NCBI GenBank assembly: GCA_022706885.1
Contig: JAKJBR010000019.1
Location: 1-21,750, forward strand
Length of the DNA stretch: 21,750 bases
Source of the DNA: DUPQ01 sp022706885
GTDB taxonomy: Bacteria > Bacillota > Clostridia > DUPQ01
Direction: 5' to 3'
Part shown: piece after piece, positions 13,667 to 21,563 of the stretch
Layout: each line of letters begins with the position of its first letter
Position numbering within the stretch: position 1 is the first letter of the stretch
Made by a program: the position numbers and the translations under genes
The notes under the pieces: generated by a model
The model's input: the letters and a program-made list of their open reading frames with translations, nothing else
Database searches by the model: none
Told to the model about the DNA's origin: nothing

Positions 13667-16600
13667 ATGAAAAAAACATGCCTTAACGGCTGGTGGGATT
13701 TTTGTCCAGTCTATCAAAAAGATTCAGATACGGGGATACCTCAACAAGGTTGGCTGGAAAGTGCCTACCTTGTGCCTTCCCTGTGGAGAAAACCTCTGGA
13801 TTGTGTCAAAACACATGATGAAGAATATTTCAGAGATTACAGACAAAGCGATTTGAGTAATATAGAGAATTTGCAGTTTCTGTATGATGATTTCGGCTAT
13901 CCCAATTCATGGACCGCAACAAAAGAAGCATGGGTCAGAAGATACCTTGATGTGGAACGCTTGAAACGGGATACGCAATACCTTATTGTGCTGGAAGCGG
14001 TGATGCCCTATTCCGCCTTGTATATAAACGGCCACAAGGTGTCTTCATTCGTTCATCCTACATTGCCCTACGAATCGGATGTAACCGCATATCTTAAAAC
14101 CGGAAGAAACGAAATTGTAGTACATATATATGACTATGATAAAGACGAGTTCGGAAGATACATGACTCCTACCGGTACCATGTCTGTTGCGGATAATGCC
14201 GGAATATGGCAGGATGTATATTTTATCGAGAGGTCAAATGTTTATGTCGACGACTGCTTTGTGAAAACTTATGTTGACGACATGCGTATTGAAACCGAAA
14301 TATCCGTTGCAAATTCTTCCGAAAGAAAAAGGAATATTACTATAAAGTCATATATTGCGGACAGGAAGACAAAAAGAAAAGTACTTGAATTTAAAGACAC
14401 TGCATTATACCTGAAGAAATGTGATGTTAATGATTTTACGGTCAGCGACTGTTTTCCTGATGCAGTACTATGGGAGCCTTCCAATCCTAAACTGTATGAG
14501 TTTATAATCGAATTGTATGAAAATGAGAATGAGATATATAAGCACAGGGTAAATTTCGGATTCAGGGAAATTAAGATACAGGGAAAACATATTATGCTGA
14601 ATAACCGTCCCTTGCATCTTTTTTCCGACTGGGGTCATAAAGTCACAACATATTGCTATACTAAAGAATGGGTAGAAAGCTGGTTCCGTATGATTAAGGA
14701 CGGGAACATGAACCATACAAGACTGCATACCTGTCCTCATCCGTCTTTTATTCTGGATATGGCCGACAAAGAGGGTATACTGATAACCGGAGAAGCCGGA
14801 TTGCACGGCTCTGGCGGCTATCAGGCGTCAAACAGCGATGAATATTGGATAAATGCCGAAGATCACATAAGAAGATTTGTAAAAAGAGACCGTAACCACC
14901 CTTCATTGATACTGTGGAGTGTGGAAAATGAGATGAGATGGAATCAGAAAGGGGAGGAACAGAAATACCCCGAGAAAACCATTAAAAACCTTCCGAAACT
15001 TAAGCAACTTATAAACACCCTTGACCCTACCAGACCTGCCTATCATGAGGGAGACAGTTCGCTATGGGATGAAACTAAACAGGACATAATTTCCCGTCAT
15101 TACGGAAAGGATGCCGTTGGTGCCGACTGGTGGGATCGGTCAAAACCTTTGCATATCGGAGAAATGGCGTTATATCACTATGAGGGTCCCAATACCGCTC
15201 TGAACCTTATAGGCGATAAAGCATATATTGATCACAAAAATGTCGATATAGCTTCGGCTGAAGATGCAAAAATGATTATTGAATACGGAAGAACAATAGG
15301 AGTTTGCTGTTTCGGTCCGTGGAATCAGTCCTGTCTTAAAATTATAAGAAAAGAAAGAAAGGACAAATTATTAAAATATCCGGATTTTACCGCGCCGGGC
15401 ATAAAACCTCTCACGGTTAAAGCACATACCTCGGAATTTACCTTCTGGAAAAAAGGCCGGAATTACGCCGTACAGAAGTCTTTCGACATACAAAAGGAAG
15501 CATTCAGACCTTTTGCAGTTATAGATTATTCCATGAGAAACGGATATTTCAAGGATGAATTGATTAAACATACCGTTTACATTGTAAACGACACCGCTTC
15601 CGATTGTACCGGAATACTGACCGTCAGGTACGGAGAGGATATTGTCAAAGAAAAGGAAATTCATATTAAAAAAGGATATGTGGAAAAAGCGGATGTTGAA
15701 TTCTGTGCTCTTACAGAAAACGATTCATACATAACGGATAAGAATATTGTATACGAGTTCCGGTCGGATAATGCGTTACTCGACAGACAGATAAAAAAAA
15801 TCACCGTTTATAACATACAATCGGAGGAATATAAGGAATATCTGAGAAAGATAAATAAAAACAGGATTATCGTGTATGGCAATCGATTCTTTAATGACAA
15901 AATAGAAAAGGCGGGTATAAGATGTATTAATACCGATAATCTGCATTCGGTTAGTAAACAGAATACCGATATACTTATAATAGCCCATAATGTGATACGG
16001 GATAACGATACAATTCACAAAAAAGTCGATTCATTGTTATCCGAAGGTATAAAAATATTGCTGATGGAACAGGAAATATCAATATTTAAAGGTATTAATC
16101 TCATAAACAAACCCGTTCTGACCGCTTTTAAAACAAATACCGATTTTTTCTTAAAACAAGTAAAAGACAGTCAGTTATGCTTCTGGGGGGATGATCCCTA
16201 TGTCAAAATCTCCAATGATTCGTATGTATCATCTTATTTATACCAAAAATCCGATACGGAGGATGATATATCATATATTCTGGAAACGGGGGAGGGCAGT
16301 TTCGGAAGAGGGGATTTATCTTACTCACCGCTCTTGATGCTTAAGTACAGGAATTCCGTGTTGATTGCAAATCAGATGAATATAACGGAAAAACTTAATG
16401 TCATACCGCAGTCAAATCATCTTTTAGTCTCTCTGCTGTTTGAGTTATCCTCATACAATAAGAAAAGCGGCAAAAAAAGTTATCACACATATATTCTTAA
16501 AAGCGATGAATATAACGGTTTTGAATATATAAAAGAGCAGGTATTGCAAGGAGCAAATCTAATAATAAACAATCTTACGGAAAGTAATATTAAAGCATGG

Positions 16601-17605
16601 AACGATGCAATAGGTACGGAAATCGGATTAATGAGAAAGAATGATATATTCAATTGCAGAATAAAGAAGAAAGATAAGATTGTAGATTGCATATCCAATT
16701 ACGAACTTAACGGTATAAACACTTTTTCTTACAGTAAAAAAGATGCTAAAAACTATAATCTTTGTGACTTTGTAATTTTTAAGGATAAGAATCTTAAGAC
16801 TGTTGTAGAGACTTGCCAGAACAGCATGATGAAAGAATTGTTTGTGTATAACGGTCACACGGAACTCAGAAGAGCATATACCGTATCAAAATACTTTTAT
16901 TCCGGTAACAAGATGCAGGAATATGATGTGATAGCATACATAAAATACGGAGAAGGGAAGATATACTTTAACCAACTGAAAAATGATATTGATGATTCAA
17001 AACATAAAAGAATGATGAAAAGAATTATTTATAATTTGAAGGGAAGCAGTTCCCGTTCGTCTTTTGATTATGAAAAAACCGAAAGTATAAAAAGCAGTGA
17101 CGGATATCCGATAAATGTAAATCTTTCAAAAGTCGTGATTAATGATTGTCTTTGGGAGCGATATGTATCAACTACCGCGAATAATAATGAAAGAATGGCA
17201 CATAAAAAGACGGTAAGCATCGGTGACTGGAAGTTAACCGAACTCAGTACAGTCATAAGCAGTGATGATGATATTTCAAAGGAAATAAGTTATTTAATAA
17301 CTTTTAATATATTCTCAAGCGAACCCAGAAAGAATGTCGGAAGTAATCTCGGTGTACCCAATCCGGAGGATCTGACATTTCTTCATGTTATGAGCAACGG
17401 GATTATAAGATTGGCCGTGAACGGACAGGACTATGGTAAGAAACGGTGTATGGATAATTTATGTGTCTTTTCAGATATCTCTTTAGAAAAGGGAATCAAT
17501 TATGTAATGATATCCTGGACACCGGACGGAAAAGAAACAAATATCAAGCTTGACTGGAAGAATATAAATCTGAAGCCGGAGAGCAATCTGGAATTTTTCT
17601 GTTAA
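13667..17605 (+). CDS. Large GH2 family glycoside hydrolase with extra C-terminal modules
   Basis: The 1312-residue protein starts with a GH2 core. A sugar-binding jelly-roll (about 1-190) contains AWVRRYLDVE and NAGIWQDVYF; an immunoglobulin-like domain (about 191-300) ends in FGFREI; a TIM barrel (about 301-600) carries SLILWSVENEMRW with the likely acid/base E422 and PLHIGEM with the likely nucleophile E499. After the barrel come about 700 further residues: a beta domain (600-715), an amidotransferase-like alpha/beta region (about 730-930, with DILIIAHN and LIANQMNITEKLN), a second similar region (about 940-1125, ending YGEGKIYFNQLKND) and a beta-sandwich-like end (about 1150-1312, RLAVNGQDYG). 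There is no signal peptide. GH2 includes beta-galactosidase, beta-mannosidase and beta-glucuronidase; next to GH38, beta-mannosidase is attractive but unproven. The ATG lies 6 bases after the GH38 stop without a clear ribosome site, so coupling is likely. No intrinsic terminator is visible after it. Confidence 0.9.
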   Translation: MKKTCLNGWWDFCPVYQKDSDTGIPQQGWLESAYLVPSLWRKPLDCVKTHDEEYFRDYRQSDLSNIENLQFLYDDFGYPNSWTATKEAWVRRYLDVERLKRDTQYLIVLEAVMPYSALYINGHKVSSFVHPTLPYESDVTAYLKTGRNEIVVHIYDYDKDEFGRYMTPTGTMSVADNAGIWQDVYFIERSNVYVDDCFVKTYVDDMRIETEISVANSSERKRNITIKSYIADRKTKRKVLEFKDTALYLKKCDVNDFTVSDCFPDAVLWEPSNPKLYEFIIELYENENEIYKHRVNFGFREIKIQGKHIMLNNRPLHLFSDWGHKVTTYCYTKEWVESWFRMIKDGNMNHTRLHTCPHPSFILDMADKEGILITGEAGLHGSGGYQASNSDEYWINAEDHIRRFVKRDRNHPSLILWSVENEMRWNQKGEEQKYPEKTIKNLPKLKQLINTLDPTRPAYHEGDSSLWDETKQDIISRHYGKDAVGADWWDRSKPLHIGEMALYHYEGPNTALNLIGDKAYIDHKNVDIASAEDAKMIIEYGRTIGVCCFGPWNQSCLKIIRKERKDKLLKYPDFTAPGIKPLTVKAHTSEFTFWKKGRNYAVQKSFDIQKEAFRPFAVIDYSMRNGYFKDELIKHTVYIVNDTASDCTGILTVRYGEDIVKEKEIHIKKGYVEKADVEFCALTENDSYITDKNIVYEFRSDNALLDRQIKKITVYNIQSEEYKEYLRKINKNRIIVYGNRFFNDKIEKAGIRCINTDNLHSVSKQNTDILIIAHNVIRDNDTIHKKVDSLLSEGIKILLMEQEISIFKGINLINKPVLTAFKTNTDFFLKQVKDSQLCFWGDDPYVKISNDSYVSSYLYQKSDTEDDISYILETGEGSFGRGDLSYSPLLMLKYRNSVLIANQMNITEKLNVIPQSNHLLVSLLFELSSYNKKSGKKSYHTYILKSDEYNGFEYIKEQVLQGANLIINNLTESNIKAWNDAIGTEIGLMRKNDIFNCRIKKKDKIVDCISNYELNGINTFSYSKKDAKNYNLCDFVIFKDKNLKTVVETCQNSMMKELFVYNGHTELRRAYTVSKYFYSGNKMQEYDVIAYIKYGEGKIYFNQLKNDIDDSKHKRMMKRIIYNLKGSSSRSSFDYEKTESIKSSDGYPINVNLSKVVINDCLWERYVSTTANNNERMAHKKTVSIGDWKLTELSTVISSDDDISKEISYLITFNIFSSEPRKNVGSNLGVPNPEDLTFLHVMSNGIIRLAVNGQDYGKKRCMDNLCVFSDISLEKGINYVMISWTPDGKETNIKLDWKNINLKPESNLEFFC

Positions 17606-17732
17606 GTAAGCATTATCTCAAGGTAATTATAATTAATTGTAAAAATCGCTCAAAAATCTTAAAAATAATTAACATTTATATAGCAAAACAGGTAAAGTGT
17701 TAAATCGAAGTAAAAATAAAGTTAACAATGTA

Positions 17733-17761
17733 TTGCATCTTCCATTTTTAACCATTATAAT
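17733..17761 (+). promoter_or_regulatory. Promoter of the first tandem solute-binding lipoprotein gene
   Basis: TTGCAT (17733-17738), a 17-base spacer and a perfect TATAAT (17756-17761) lie 44 bases before the ATG. The predicted start near 17768 leaves a short leader with the ribosome site AAAGGAGGAA (17791-17800). The 200 bases between the GH2 stop and this gene are otherwise AT-rich with nothing else firm. Confidence 0.7.
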
Positions 17762-17805
17762 ATATCTGTCATAAAAATTGATTTTTTCAAAAAGGAGGAA
17801 AAATT

Positions 17806-19539
17806 ATGAAGAAAGTTAAGGTATTAAGTTTAGTGTTGTGTTTAATCCTTGTCTGCTCTTTAGTGTTTACTGCATGCGATAAAAAGCCTACCGAAACAGC
17901 TACACAGAAGCCGACAGAGACGGTAACAACAACAGCAACCGAAACCCAAACAGTTGAAGAGCCTAAAGAGGTTGAAAAACCCAGAAGAATGGACATGACG
18001 GTACTGTACTTCTACGGTGATGCAACCGACAATGCTGCACAGAAATTTGCGTTCAAGAACTATGTTACGCGTACTTACGGCATTGATATGTATTTCCATA
18101 CACCTGCCAGAGATCAGTACATAGAGACAATCAACCTTCAGGCAGTATCCGGAGACTTGACAGGTCTTGTATATCTGTTTACCGGATATGATATGATTGC
18201 TTGGGCACAGGAAGGAATTATCCTTGCTCTCGATGAATTTCTAAAAGACAACGAGACATGGAACACCATTATTTCCGAGGAGTGGAAAGAGCTCTACACA
18301 TGGGACGGTCATGTTTGGGGTATTCCGAAAGGTACAGACGGACATCCCGCTTACTTCATCAGAACTATGAGAGGTGACTGGCTTGACAAAGTAGGAATGA
18401 AGAAACCCGAAACAATAGATGCATTCTATGAAGTAGTAAAAGCCTTTACCTACAACGATCCCGATGGAAACGGTGAGAACGACACCTGGGGATTCTGCTC
18501 CAGAAACGTATGGCTGATGCAGGATATTTTCCAGGCACACGACGCACGTATCAACCATGTTGCAGCTGTTCTGCCGATATGGAATCCTAACAAGGATATC
18601 TGGGAAGACTCGGTTCTTAAACCGGAAATGGCAGAGGCGGTTACATTCTTACGTAAGTGCTATGTAGAAGGACTTGTACATCCCGAATTGTTCTCCATGA
18701 GCTCGACCAACGTCAGAAACCTTGTTTCCAACGGATATGCAGGATCTTGCTTTTATTGGGATACATGGTTACTTTCTTGGGAAAATGCCGTTAAGAAACA
18801 CACACCTACAGGTTACATGGTAGGTATCGGTGCAATCTCCAAGAATATTACAACCAAACTCAATCAGTGGGGCGGTAATGCAGGCGGCGGAGCTCCGTAT
18901 TGCTTAATGGCAAATACCGAACAGCCCAAGGAATTCATTAACTGGTTTGTAACATTATTGTGGGGATCACCTGAATCGTTCTTTACATTCAGATACGGTA
19001 TTCCGCAGGCAGACAAGACCGGAAAAGAAGGATTCTATCTGGACGGAAAGACCGTTTACTTACTTTACTGGCAGTATCAGGCTGATACTGATACCGTTGT
19101 CAATGTAAGCGGTACCCCTAATGTAACCGACGGTCATCCGAGTTATGCTCTTGATGTCGGTGCATTCGGATTCAAATCCGCATTCAACTCCGGAAAACCC
19201 GACTGGGATTCTAACCAGATTAATGTTGCTGCTGCTAACCTGAGAAGAAGATATGACATTCTTAACGAGTATAATGACGGAAGATTGTACATTCTCCCTG
19301 AAACCATGAAAGAGCCCGATATGGTGGCATTCACATCTGTAAGCGGTGAGTGGGGTAAAGCAGGTCTTAAATATGTTTCCGACTGTATGGTTGAAGGCAT
19401 TGACCCGCAGGATGCTTTGAAGGCATATCTCTCGGTTGTCATGGGTTTCAACCCTCAGGCAATACTGGATGAGATGAACCAGAGGTTAGGAAAGACTACA
19501 GAGCAGAACTACAATGCTATCTGGTCTAAGTTTAACTAA
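17806..19539 (+). CDS. Extracellular solute-binding lipoprotein, ABC sugar uptake (tandem copy 1)
   Basis: The 577-residue protein has a lipoprotein signal (basic MKKVK, hydrophobic core, lipobox FTAC with Cys24) and a Thr/Pro/Glu-rich linker (27-59) with two KPTET units. A large periplasmic-binding-protein-type domain follows. GDLTGLVYLFTGYDMIAWAQEGIILALDEFL (116-146) and AFTYNDPDGNGENDTWGF (213-230) are typical of family 1 LplA-like sugar-binding proteins; the calcium-loop-like DPDGNGENDTWG is common in these. It should capture an oligosaccharide outside the membrane and deliver it to an ABC permease pair, none of which is encoded here. The ATG has an excellent AAAGGAGGAA site. It has its own promoter and terminator and follows the glycosidase operon, so it probably feeds those enzymes. 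It differs from copy 2 at 21 of 577 residues, all between 275 and 543. Confidence 0.92.
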   Translation: MKKVKVLSLVLCLILVCSLVFTACDKKPTETATQKPTETVTTTATETQTVEEPKEVEKPRRMDMTVLYFYGDATDNAAQKFAFKNYVTRTYGIDMYFHTPARDQYIETINLQAVSGDLTGLVYLFTGYDMIAWAQEGIILALDEFLKDNETWNTIISEEWKELYTWDGHVWGIPKGTDGHPAYFIRTMRGDWLDKVGMKKPETIDAFYEVVKAFTYNDPDGNGENDTWGFCSRNVWLMQDIFQAHDARINHVAAVLPIWNPNKDIWEDSVLKPEMAEAVTFLRKCYVEGLVHPELFSMSSTNVRNLVSNGYAGSCFYWDTWLLSWENAVKKHTPTGYMVGIGAISKNITTKLNQWGGNAGGGAPYCLMANTEQPKEFINWFVTLLWGSPESFFTFRYGIPQADKTGKEGFYLDGKTVYLLYWQYQADTDTVVNVSGTPNVTDGHPSYALDVGAFGFKSAFNSGKPDWDSNQINVAAANLRRRYDILNEYNDGRLYILPETMKEPDMVAFTSVSGEWGKAGLKYVSDCMVEGIDPQDALKAYLSVVMGFNPQAILDEMNQRLGKTTEQNYNAIWSKFN

Positions 19540-19552
19540 ACAACACAAAGAG

Positions 19553-19581
19553 AAAAGACCCGGGAGACCGGGTCTTTTTTT
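19553..19581 (+). terminator. Intrinsic terminator of lipoprotein copy 1
   Basis: An 11-bp perfect stem, AAAAGACCCGG (19553-19563) with CCGGGTCTTTT (19568-19578), closes a GAGA (GNRA) tetraloop and runs into seven T residues (19575-19581). It lies 13 bases after the stop codon. Confidence 0.95.
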
Positions 19582-19673
19582 ATGATAATTCTGAAAGTGC
19601 ATAAAATTAACATAATGTTGATAATAATTGATATAGAATTAACATAGAATTTGCATAGATTTATCGGTGCTAA

Positions 19674-19702
19674 TTGTAAACTTTTGTATTAAATGTTAAT
19701 AT
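19674..19702 (+). promoter_or_regulatory. Possible promoter of lipoprotein copy 2 (weak)
   Basis: TTGTAA (19674-19679), 17 bases, then TAATAT (19697-19702) preceded by TG (TGT-TAATAT), an extended -10 form. Each box matches consensus at only four of six positions, and other AT-rich boxes such as TATAAA at 19712-19717 compete. If correct, the palindrome at 19731-19758 would be in the leader RNA. Copy 2 follows a strong terminator, so it should need a promoter of its own. Confidence 0.3.
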
Positions 19703-19730
19703 ATTTATGAGTATAAAAAATTAAAACATA

Positions 19731-19758
19731 TATTATTTACTCATTCGAGTAATTAATA
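19731..19758. promoter_or_regulatory. 28-bp imperfect palindrome before lipoprotein copy 2
   Basis: TATTATTTACTC (19731-19742), spacer ATTC, and GAGTAATTAATA (19747-19758) give 12-bp arms with a single mismatch. It lies 28 bases before the GTG start, and the region before copy 1 has no equivalent. It may be an operator or, if transcribed, a weak leader hairpin. Confidence 0.45.
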
Positions 19759-19763
19759 TAAAA

Positions 19764-21562
19764 ATTTTCAAAGAGGAGGAAAAATTGTGAAAAAAGTTAA
19801 GGTATTAAGTTTAGTGTTGTGTTTAATCCTTGTCTGCTCTTTAGTGTTTACTGCATGCGATAAAAAGCCTACCGAAACAGCTACACAGAAGCCGACAGAG
19901 ACGGTAACAACAACAGCAACCGAAACCCAAACAGTTGAAGAGCCTAAAGAGGTTGAAAAACCCAGAAGAATGGACATGACGGTACTGTACTTCTACGGTG
20001 ATGCAACCGACAATGCTGCACAGAAATTTGCGTTCAAGAACTATGTTACGCGTACTTACGGCATTGATATGTATTTCCATACACCTGCCAGAGATCAGTA
20101 CATAGAGACAATCAACCTTCAGGCAGTATCCGGAGACTTGACAGGTCTTGTATATCTGTTTACCGGATATGATATGATTGCTTGGGCACAGGAAGGAATT
20201 ATCCTTGCTCTCGATGAATTTCTAAAAGACAACGAGACATGGAACACCATTATTTCCGAGGAGTGGAAAGAGCTCTACACATGGGACGGTCATGTTTGGG
20301 GTATTCCGAAAGGTACAGACGGACATCCCGCTTACTTCATCAGAACTATGAGAGGTGACTGGCTTGACAAAGTAGGAATGAAGAAACCCGAAACAATAGA
20401 TGCATTCTATGAAGTAGTAAAAGCCTTTACCTACAACGATCCCGATGGAAACGGTGAGAACGACACCTGGGGATTCTGCTCCAGAAACGTATGGCTGATG
20501 CAGGATATTTTCCAGGCACACGACGCACGTATCAACCATGTTGCAGCTGTTCTGCCGATATGGAATCCTAACAAGGATATCTGGGAAGACTCTGTTCTGA
20601 AGCCGGAATTCGCAGAAACATGCTTATTCTTACGTAAGTGCTATGTAGAAGGACTTGTACACCCCGAATTGTTCTCCATGAGCTCAACAAACGTCAGAAA
20701 CCTTGTTTCCAACGGATATGCAGGATCTTGCTTCTATTGGGATACATGGCTTATCGCATGGGAAAATGCCGTTAAGAAACACACATCTACAGGTTACATG
20801 GTAGGTATCGGTGCAATCTCCAAGAACATTACAACCAAACTCAATCAGTGGGGCGGTAATGCAGGCGGCGGAGCTCCGTATTGCTTAATGGCAAATACCG
20901 AGCAACCCAAGGAGTTCATCAACTGGTTTGTAACATTGATGTGGGGATCACCTGAATCATTCTTTACATTCAGATACGGTATTCCGCAGGCAGACAAGAC
21001 CGGAAAAGAAGGATTCTATCTGGACGGAAAGACCGTTTACTTACTTTTCTGGCAGTATCAGGCTGACACCGATACCGTTGTCAATGTAAGCGGTACACCT
21101 AATGTAACCGACGGACATCCGAGCTATGCTCTTGATGTAGGTGCATTCGGATATACTTCCGCATTCAACTCCGGAAAACCCGACTGGGATGCTAACCAGA
21201 TTAATATCGCTGCTGCTAACCTGAGGAGAAGATATGACATTCTCAACGAGTACAATGACGGAAGATTATACATTCTCCCTGAAACCATGAAAGAGCCCGA
21301 TATGGTGGCATTCACATCCGTAAGCGGAGAGTGGCATGGAGCAGGAAGAAAGTATGTCTCAGACGTTATGGTTGAAGGTATTGATACACAGGAAGCACTC
21401 AAATCTTATCTCACGGTTGTAATGGGCTTCAACCCGCAGGCAATACTGGATGAGATGAACCAGAGGTTAGGAAAGACTACAGAGCAGAACTACAATGCTA
21501 TCTGGTCTAAGTTTAACTAAACAACACAAAGAGAAAAGACTCGGGAAACCGGGTCTTTTTTT
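19764..21562 (+). repeat. Tandem direct repeat, copy 2 (ribosome site to terminator)
   Basis: Second unit of the tandem duplication, at a constant offset of 1981 bases from copy 1 with no insertions or deletions in the gene. The start codon region differs (GTGAAA here, ATGAAG in copy 1), then 800 bp are identical (19793-20592), a mosaic half follows, and 104 bp at the 3' end (21437-21540) are identical. Confidence 0.9.
19787..21520 (+). CDS. Extracellular solute-binding lipoprotein, ABC sugar uptake (tandem copy 2)
   Basis: The 577-residue product is 96% identical to the one encoded at 17806-19539. The signal peptide, lipobox Cys24, Thr-rich linker and the first 274 residues are the same. 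Differences fall in the second half: MAEAVT to FAETCL (275-280), LS to IA (323-324), P334S, L385M, Y421F, FK to YT (456-457), S469A, V474I, GK to HG (517-518), L521R, C527V and four changes at 534-543. Several are in or near aromatic segments that in such proteins can line the ligand cleft, so altered ligand preference is possible. The start is GTG, with a strong AGAGGAGGAA site, while copy 1 has ATG, which may lower expression. Partner permeases are not in the window and may lie downstream. Confidence 0.92.
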   Translation: MKKVKVLSLVLCLILVCSLVFTACDKKPTETATQKPTETVTTTATETQTVEEPKEVEKPRRMDMTVLYFYGDATDNAAQKFAFKNYVTRTYGIDMYFHTPARDQYIETINLQAVSGDLTGLVYLFTGYDMIAWAQEGIILALDEFLKDNETWNTIISEEWKELYTWDGHVWGIPKGTDGHPAYFIRTMRGDWLDKVGMKKPETIDAFYEVVKAFTYNDPDGNGENDTWGFCSRNVWLMQDIFQAHDARINHVAAVLPIWNPNKDIWEDSVLKPEFAETCLFLRKCYVEGLVHPELFSMSSTNVRNLVSNGYAGSCFYWDTWLIAWENAVKKHTSTGYMVGIGAISKNITTKLNQWGGNAGGGAPYCLMANTEQPKEFINWFVTLMWGSPESFFTFRYGIPQADKTGKEGFYLDGKTVYLLFWQYQADTDTVVNVSGTPNVTDGHPSYALDVGAFGYTSAFNSGKPDWDANQINIAAANLRRRYDILNEYNDGRLYILPETMKEPDMVAFTSVSGEWHGAGRKYVSDVMVEGIDTQEALKSYLTVVMGFNPQAILDEMNQRLGKTTEQNYNAIWSKFN

Positions 21563-21563
21563 T
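21534..21563 (+). terminator. Intrinsic terminator of lipoprotein copy 2
   Basis: AAAAGACTCGG (21534-21544) pairs with CCGGGTCTTTT (21549-21559) around a GAAA tetraloop, followed by T residues to 21563. Compared with copy 1, one C-G pair has become a T-G wobble and the loop has changed from GAGA to GAAA; both changes keep the hairpin. The remaining 187 bases to the window end are AT-rich and show no gene. Confidence 0.95.

Larger units (their letters stand above)
17783..19581 (+). repeat. Tandem direct repeat, copy 1 (ribosome site to terminator)
   Basis: The stretch from just upstream of the ribosome site to the terminator is repeated 1981 bases downstream. Positions 17812-18611 (800 bp) are identical in both copies, 18612-19455 differ at scattered sites, and 19456-19559 (104 bp) are identical again. 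The upstream promoter regions are not similar, so the duplicated unit excludes the promoters. Confidence 0.9.

Noticed and set aside
17639..17655. A catabolite-response (cre) element, TGTAAAAATCGCTCA
   Set aside because: The centre has one base too many and the right half does not match the consensus; similar strings are expected in AT-rich DNA.
17606..17660. A terminator after the GH2 gene
   Set aside because: The AATTATAATTAATT symmetry has no GC pairs and no U-tract; nothing here would end transcription reliably.
17787..18099. Antisense open frames of 69-105 residues in both binding-protein genes, with matching sequences in each copy
   Set aside because: They duplicate only because the sense genes are duplicated. 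They have no ribosome site, no known domains and compositions typical of reverse-strand reading of a Thr/Glu-rich linker.
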